DNA from: a virus
Virus record (IMG/VR): IMGVR_UViG_3300032118_000071
Coordinates: 1 to 20,584 of that record
Length of the DNA: 20,584 nt
Reading direction: 5' to 3' (one strand)
Part shown: in pieces, positions 16,573 to 20,584 of the stretch
Position numbering within the stretch: position 1 is the first letter of the stretch
How the letters are laid out: each line of letters starts with the position of its first letter
Made by a program: the position numbers and the translations under genes
The notes under the pieces: model-generated
Database searches by the model: none
Told to the model about the DNA's origin: nothing
Seen by the model: the letters and a program-made list of their open reading frames with translations, nothing else

Positions 16573-17337
16573 TTAGAAGGAATCCAATTGACCTATTTTG
16601 TATTTAAGCAATGAAAAACGCGCAAATTCACGTGGTGAATGGGTTTCAACAACATCAATGCTCACATCCCAACGAACAGGACAAGGCTGATCATATAGGT
16701 TGGGAATGTAATCAACATCTTCTGGATACGTTATTGATAAACTCGTCAACACTACAGGAATTTTGTTGAGATGCACATTCGGAAGACGCGAACGATCCGT
16801 ATCAGGAGCTGAATATGCATATAGATACAACACCTCTGGTGGAGCACCCAGTAACTGATATCCTGTTTTTGAAATTCGAGCTTTTAATGTTTGCAGTTGT
16901 GCTGCTTGTTCTGCTGATAATTGTGTTTGTTTTTCGCGTGTCAATTGAGCAAGACGGCGCTCTGCTGATGTTGCTTCACCCGACAAACGTTGACGTTCTT
17001 CAGATTGACTTCCTGTCAATGTCGAACTTCCTACTCCAAAAAATGGAAATCGCCAAGAACGAAGTAATTGAACAGACTCCATATTCTGCGTAGCTTCAGC
17101 TCGAGTTCTTGCAATAAACTTATGAGTTATTGAAAAATTTCGAGGTTGTGTATTTTTATATACCTGGATTGCGCCAGGCATATGAATAGGCATAACTGGT
17201 GTGTAATCAACACCTCCTGTCTCTGTAAACTGTGGAGTATTGACAAAGACAACCTCTTGCGTACGAAAGCGACCATCGCCCGTTGCAATATTGTTTAGTG
17301 CTGAAACTAGACGAACCTTAAAGATGCCACTGGCCAT
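16573..17337 (-). CDS. Tail-tube cap / baseplate protein, gp48 (or gp54)-like
   Basis: The 254-residue protein starts the baseplate unit. Residues 164-250 contain GAPPEVLYLYAYS, then IPVVLTSLSITYPEDVDYIP, then WDVSIDVVETHSPREFARFS. A 'GAPP-x-VL' strand followed by 'PVV-x-x-S-x-SI' and a final beta strand is the pattern I associate with T4-type tail-tube cap and initiator proteins (gp48/gp54), which connect baseplate and tail tube. T4 gp48 and gp54 have 364 and 320 residues, so this one is shorter. Residues 110-158 are a charged, helical, probably coiled-coil insertion (SEERQRLSGEATSAERRLAQ and on). The start is ATG with AGGTGA 3 nt upstream. A late-promoter-like motif lies about 30 nt upstream. 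The choice between gp48 and gp54 is not settled. Confidence 0.55.
   Translation of the reverse strand: MASGIFKVRLVSALNNIATGDGRFRTQEVVFVNTPQFTETGGVDYTPVMPIHMPGAIQVYKNTQPRNFSITHKFIARTRAEATQNMESVQLLRSWRFPFFGVGSSTLTGSQSEERQRLSGEATSAERRLAQLTREKQTQLSAEQAAQLQTLKARISKTGYQLLGAPPEVLYLYAYSAPDTDRSRLPNVHLNKIPVVLTSLSITYPEDVDYIPNLYDQPCPVRWDVSIDVVETHSPREFARFSLLKYKIGQLDSF
16600..16606 (-). promoter_or_regulatory. Weak candidate late promoter upstream of gp53
   Basis: On the minus strand the sequence is TAAATAC, the same core as the three better candidates. It lies inside the 3' end of the upstream gene (codons for LKYK), about 40 nt before the gp53 start. It could equally be coding sequence by chance. Confidence 0.25.
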
Positions 17338-17366
17338 TTTTCACCTGCAAATAAGTATATCTTCAG

Positions 17367-17372
17367 TATTTA
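17367..17372 (-). promoter_or_regulatory. Candidate T4-type late promoter for the baseplate unit
   Basis: On the minus strand the sequence reads GG TAAATA C, a 6/8 match to TATAAATA that shares the TAAATAC core with the motifs at 7701 and 11655. It lies 30 nt before the tube-cap start, with the ribosome binding site AGGTGA (17341-17346) in between. Confidence 0.5.
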
Positions 17373-17429
17373 CCGATAGTAACCATCTGTAAAAACTCAA
17401 CACTTTTTCCAGTTTCGGAGAGATGAGAG

Positions 17430-17457
17430 TTGTCCTTTTTGTTTTTTCCACTATAAT
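17430..17457 (+). promoter_or_regulatory. Sigma70-type promoter for the late sigma factor unit
   Basis: TTGTCC (17430-17435, 4/6 to TTGACA) and a perfect TATAAT (17452-17457) are 16 nt apart. A second TATAAT occurs at 17471-17476 without a good -35. The start codon is at 17494, with AAGGA 9 nt before it. The 156-nt region 17338-17493 thus holds a host-type promoter facing right and a late-type promoter facing left. Confidence 0.6.
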
Positions 17458-17493
17458 GAGGGATAAGCCGTATAATAACAAGGATGGCTACCC

Positions 17494-19347
17494 ATGAAAA
17501 ATAAGAAGACCAAAAAGGTCCCTGAAGTAGTAGAACTTTCATTATATCACCGTCGTAAACTCGCAAAAGCTCGCAAGGCTGCAAAAGAAGTTCGGGACGC
17601 CAGAAAAGCCAGAAAATTAAAAGAAGAACGTACGCTGGCTAAACATTCTGAGAATGCCTCCAAACCCAAACTAATTAAAAATAAAAAATCGAAAAAACAG
17701 GGTCCAGAAACACCAATCCTCACATCTCCAAAAATAACTAAAACTAAACCAGTTAAAACTGAAGTTATTACACCACCTGTTGTAGAAGCTCCTGTAATTG
17801 TTTTGCCTGTTGTTCCAAAAAAAGTCAACTATCTCAACAATCGTGACTTACTTGCAGAGGTAAAGGCTAGTAAGAAACAAGGTGAAATGACTAACAAACT
17901 TGCTCGTATGTTGGTATTGTTATGTGCTAAGTATGCAAAGAAGGGCAACTTCATTAACTATTGTGTTGATTCTGAAACTACTGCACTAACAAAACAAGGA
18001 TGGAAAACACACCAAGAGATAACGATTGATGATCAAATTCTATCTTACAACATAGAAACAGGACAAATGGTTTGGTCAAAAGTGCTTGAAGTGTTTAGAA
18101 ACATGTATTCCGGACCAATGCATCACCTAACGACACAGGGTATGGATGCACTGGTTACTCCCAATCACAAATTTGTATCAATTGAACGAGGCTTGATTCC
18201 TGTTGAAGAGATTATTTGCAATGAACATATTGTGTTGATGGGAGACGCTGTCGACGATGGGGATATTGTACACTCTGATGCAGATGTTGAAGTTGTCGGT
18301 TGGTGCATTACAGAGGGTCACTACAGCACAAAATCTAAAAAACGGCATTCAATATCAATTTCCCAAAAACAGGGGCCAAAGGCTGACAGAATTCGAGAAG
18401 TCCTTCATACAGCAAGAATTCCTCACAAGGAATATGTAAATAAACACGGTATTGTAATATTCAATTGCACTGGCAAGTGGATTTCTGAGATTCACTCACA
18501 TATAGCACCAAATCGAGTATTATCATCCAACTTCATTGTAAACCTTGTTCAACGTCAACGGCTTTTGCTTATTCAAACTATGGTTGCTGGTGATGGCTGG
18601 ATTCGACCAAGTGGAGGTATGTCATATGTTCAAAAATGTCCAAAACATGTAGATGCACTTATTATGTTATGCACTATAGCAGGACTAACAACAAGTGTAA
18701 CTCCTATGACATACAAGACACCAGCGAGCAAAAAACAGCCCTCCGGCGGATTGAGTGATGTGCTCAACATTGACATATATGCAACACCAAAAAAGGTATG
18801 TCGAGCAGAGTGGATTGATTTTCACGGTGGAAAACAAACGCCAGGTGGTCGAAGAGAAGACAAGCCAAACACTCCAACACAAAATTATAATGGTTTGATT
18901 TGGTGTCCCCGTACTGAATACGGTACTTTTTTATGCAGAAAAAATAACTACGTTTATGTTACGGGCAACACATACAACGACGACATGCAAGGATATGCAA
19001 TGATGATGCTAGTTCGTACATGGAATAGTTTCGATCCAGCACGAAGTGAAAACGCCTTCGCATTTTATACTCAATGTATTAAGAGCTCTTTCATTCAATA
19101 TCTCAATCAAGAGAAACGTCAACGCACTATTCGAGATTTGATTCTCGTAGATCAGGGAATGAATCCTTCATTTGCATATCAAGGTGAGGGCTCTGATCAA
19201 CATATTCTAGAAGATGAACAGGATTTTTATGCTCAGAAGCATGCGGCGGATGCTTTGACTCGCCTTCCTCAAGAATGTGATGATCCAGAAGATCAAAGCA
19301 AAACTGTTGACGATACCCCACCGGAACCTAATGCCGAAGCTCATTGA
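17494..19347 (+). CDS. gp55: Late-transcription sigma factor, gp55-like, with an in-frame intein
   Basis: The 617-residue precursor consists of an N-extein (1-156), an intein (157-492) and a C-extein (493-617). The joined exteins (281 residues) match T4 gp55, the sigma subunit for late promoters. VNYLNNRDLL at 111-120 corresponds to T4 YVNNKELL. GNFINY plus TYNDDMQGYA corresponds to the segment around FSGYTQSWKQEM. NSFDPARSENAFAFYTQCIK and SSFIQYLNQEKRQR correspond to the rest of sigma region 2. T4 gp55 has 185 residues. The extra length is mainly a lysine/arginine/alanine-rich, probably disordered, N-terminal extension (1-110). The C-terminus is acidic and does not show the hydrophobic DFLYE-like sliding-clamp motif of T4 gp55, although EQDFYAQ occurs at 575-581. 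The ATG at 17494 is preceded by AAGGA. An earlier ATG at 17484 meets a stop after six codons. The next gene overlaps the end by 17 nt. Confidence 0.92.
   Translation: MKNKKTKKVPEVVELSLYHRRKLAKARKAAKEVRDARKARKLKEERTLAKHSENASKPKLIKNKKSKKQGPETPILTSPKITKTKPVKTEVITPPVVEAPVIVLPVVPKKVNYLNNRDLLAEVKASKKQGEMTNKLARMLVLLCAKYAKKGNFINYCVDSETTALTKQGWKTHQEITIDDQILSYNIETGQMVWSKVLEVFRNMYSGPMHHLTTQGMDALVTPNHKFVSIERGLIPVEEIICNEHIVLMGDAVDDGDIVHSDADVEVVGWCITEGHYSTKSKKRHSISISQKQGPKADRIREVLHTARIPHKEYVNKHGIVIFNCTGKWISEIHSHIAPNRVLSSNFIVNLVQRQRLLLIQTMVAGDGWIRPSGGMSYVQKCPKHVDALIMLCTIAGLTTSVTPMTYKTPASKKQPSGGLSDVLNIDIYATPKKVCRAEWIDFHGGKQTPGGRREDKPNTPTQNYNGLIWCPRTEYGTFLCRKNNYVYVTGNTYNDDMQGYAMMMLVRTWNSFDPARSENAFAFYTQCIKSSFIQYLNQEKRQRTIRDLILVDQGMNPSFAYQGEGSDQHILEDEQDFYAQKHAADALTRLPQECDDPEDQSKTVDDTPPEPNAEAH
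17962..18969 (+). other. Intein with LAGLIDADG endonuclease inside gp55 (336 residues)
   Basis: The splice blocks are complete. Block A begins at Cys157 (CVDSETTALTKQGW). Block B is at about 208-230, with T222 and H225 in VTPNHKF. The endonuclease motifs are VVGWCITEGH (267-276, acid E274) and LLLIQTMVAGDGW (357-369, acid D367). Block F is at 477-490, and the C-terminal residues are Gly491-Asn492. The next residue is Thr493, a permitted nucleophile. The penultimate residue is Gly, not the usual His; this is seen in some inteins. Removing 157-492 restores continuous homology to gp55, which supports the boundaries. All endonuclease landmarks are present, so the element may still be mobile. Confidence 0.93.
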
Positions 19348-20302
19348 TACAGAAAAATTTATTGAACGTGCTATTTTAAAGCATGGGGCACGTTACGATT
19401 ATAGTATATGTCAATACAAATCAATGAATGTAAAAGTTCAAATAAAGTGTTTAATTCATGGAATTTTCTTACAAACCCCAGATGCACATCTTCGTTCCGG
19501 TGGGTGTGCACGCTGTGCTTATGATTTTACGCGTTATGCAAAAACACGACATACAACTGATCAATTTATTCAAAAAGCTAAAAATATTCACGGATCTCGT
19601 TATGATTACACAGAAAGCACATATATTGGTGATGATAAAAATATCACCATTCGTTGCAAAATACATGGTATTTTTAGCACCAAAGCAACATCACACCTAC
19701 AAGGTAATGGGTGTCAGAAGTGTGTTAAAAAATATCACCGAACAACACAAGAATTCATTAACGAAGCACACCATACCCACAACAACAAATACGATTATAG
19801 TGCTACAACATTTATTAACACAAAGACAGATGTCATAATAATATGTACCAGTCATGGGGCATTCAAACAACATCCTCTTGTTCATCTTGGTGGAGGTGAA
19901 TGTCCTCGGTGTCGTAAGCGCAGTTATTCAAAAAAAGCATTACAATGGCTCACACATATTGAAAAGCAAGGAGTCAAAATTCAACATGCTGGAAATATTG
20001 GCGAATATGTCATTCCAAGCACACGACTAGCAGTTGATGGTTTTTGTAAAGAAACGAACACAATTTATGAATTTTATGGTGACTTATATCACGGAAATCC
20101 CCAACGATATGATGATTCTTTTAAACCTTACAGTTCCTTCAAATACACCGCCAGAGAATTGTTGACAAAAACGCTAAAACGAGAGAAACTATTACAGTCG
20201 CTAGGATACATAATAATAACAATATGGGAAAGTGAGTGGGATGAAAAAACTAAAAAAAAGCGCCATGATGACAGACATACACTGGGGAAAGAAATCAAAT
20301 AG
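19331..20302 (+). CDS. Putative free-standing homing endonuclease with three zinc-ribbon repeats
   Basis: With the ATG at 19331 the protein has 323 residues. This start is preferred over GTG 19277 and ATG 19280 because the first repeat begins at once (FIERAILKHGARYDYS). Three repeats of about 65 residues follow, each with 'HG-x-(R/K)YDY' and a zinc-ribbon pattern C-x2-H-x15-C-x2-C: C40/H43/C59/C62, C109/H112/C128/C131 and C172/H175/C191/C194. The C-terminal part (222-303) resembles PD-(D/E)XK/Vsr-type nucleases: VDGFCKETNTIYEFYGDLYH with D236, E247, D251 and H254, then a LGYIIITIWESEW strand. Proteins of this architecture are frequent solo elements in phages and giant viruses, commonly taken as homing endonucleases. 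It is wedged between gp55 and gp47, genes that are often neighbours in T4-like phages. It overlaps the former by 17 nt and the latter by 62 nt. The target and activity are not shown by sequence. Confidence 0.8.
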   Translation: MPKLIDTEKFIERAILKHGARYDYSICQYKSMNVKVQIKCLIHGIFLQTPDAHLRSGGCARCAYDFTRYAKTRHTTDQFIQKAKNIHGSRYDYTESTYIGDDKNITIRCKIHGIFSTKATSHLQGNGCQKCVKKYHRTTQEFINEAHHTHNNKYDYSATTFINTKTDVIIICTSHGAFKQHPLVHLGGGECPRCRKRSYSKKALQWLTHIEKQGVKIQHAGNIGEYVIPSTRLAVDGFCKETNTIYEFYGDLYHGNPQRYDDSFKPYSSFKYTARELLTKTLKREKLLQSLGYIIITIWESEWDEKTKKKRHDDRHTLGKEIK

Positions 20303-20584
20303 TGAAATCCACAACAAGGATTGTTTGTATTTTATAGAATGGTTTTGCTCACAAGTAAAATCTGACCCATGTATTGACCATGTTTTTTTTTTTGGGGGAC
20401 TGGTTTGAGAATCGATCCGCACTTAATATTGCAACACTCAATTTCGCATATCAAGGTGCTAAGAGATTAAACAATCTGGGATTACCAGTTTATTTTTGTA
20501 TCGGCAATCATGATTTATACCATCGACACACGCGCGATATTCACTCTATTATACCTTACCAAGAATTTTCTAATTTTATACTAA
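20241..20584 (+). CDS. gp47: Recombination endonuclease subunit, gp47/Mre11-like, frameshifted and cut by the window edge
   Basis: Translation from ATG 20241 gives KKSAMMTDIHWGKKSNSEIH and continues to IDHVFFFG. This is the N-terminus of gp47, the Mre11-type phosphoesterase that works with gp46 in T4 recombination and DNA degradation. D12 and H14 form the DxH metal motif. After eleven T (20383-20393) and five G (20394-20398) the frame meets TGA at 20406. Dropping one base of the run restores GDWFENRSALNIATLNFAYQ and then CIGNHDLYHR, with the GD and GNHD metal motifs. The break is therefore a one-base excess in a homopolymer: a sequencing error, a real mutation, or a slippage site. The first 62 nt overlap the preceding gene in another frame. 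The C-terminal part is outside the window. Confidence 0.88.

Noticed and set aside
17484-17504. ATG at 17484 as start of gp55
   Set aside because: It is in a different frame and meets TAA after six codons.
17547-17828. Minus-strand open frame opposite the N-terminus of gp55
   Set aside because: It is the complement of the lysine/arginine-rich extension, giving an F/S/L-rich pseudo-membrane protein. The gp55 frame has promoter, ribosome binding site and homology.
19277-19330. Earlier starts (GTG 19277, ATG 19280) for the zinc-ribbon protein
   Set aside because: The added 17-18 residues match no part of the repeat family, and the overlap with gp55 would grow to about 70 nt. ATG 19331 places the first repeat directly after the start.
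20383-20398. T-run as a transcription terminator
   Set aside because: There is no GC-rich stem before it, and it lies inside the conserved VFFFGDW coding segment of gp47.
1-20584. tRNA genes, CRISPR arrays, insertion sequences, integrase or attachment sites
   Set aside because: No cloverleaf with a CCA-like end, no regularly spaced direct repeats with unique spacers, and no transposase or integrase motifs were seen. Almost all of the window is occupied by phage coding sequence.

Overview
This window looks like part of the genome of a T4-like tailed phage (myovirus, Caudoviricetes). The evidence is a block of recognisable baseplate genes (relatives of T4 gp48/54, gp53, gp5, gp25 and gp6) next to a gp55-type late sigma factor and a gp47/Mre11-type nuclease. 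The base composition is AT-rich, genes are packed with 1-4 nt overlaps, and no bacterial housekeeping gene is visible. The host cannot be read from the sequence. The lambda-R-like peptidoglycan hydrolase in the tail hub is typical of phages of Gram-negative bacteria.

Left and middle (1-17337, minus strand, read right to left): a baseplate module. The order of transcription is a gp48/54-like tube-cap protein, gp53, a large hub protein ending in a GH104 lytic domain, a gp5-like needle without lysozyme, gp25, an enlarged gp6, and then a giant structural protein of more than 2557 residues that runs off the left edge. The giant gene begins with GTG at 7673. It sits where gp7 would be and is built partly from repeated small domains. 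Motifs close to the T4 late promoter TATAAATA precede the tube-cap gene, gp25 and the giant gene.

Right (17494-20584, plus strand): a divergent unit behind a sigma70-type promoter. The first gene is the late sigma factor. Its reading frame is interrupted by a 336-residue intein that carries a LAGLIDADG endonuclease. Next is a compact gene with three identically spaced zinc-ribbon repeats and a C-terminal nuclease-like domain, probably a free-standing homing endonuclease. Last is a gp47-like recombination nuclease whose frame is broken at an 11-T/5-G run and which leaves the window at the right.

How they fit together: the sigma factor made from the right-hand unit is the expected activator of the late promoters driving the baseplate unit, so intein splicing would be a precondition for making the tail. 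The three most noteworthy features are the intein inside a late sigma factor, the lytic domain on the hub instead of the needle, and the giant repeat-bearing protein in the gp7 position.
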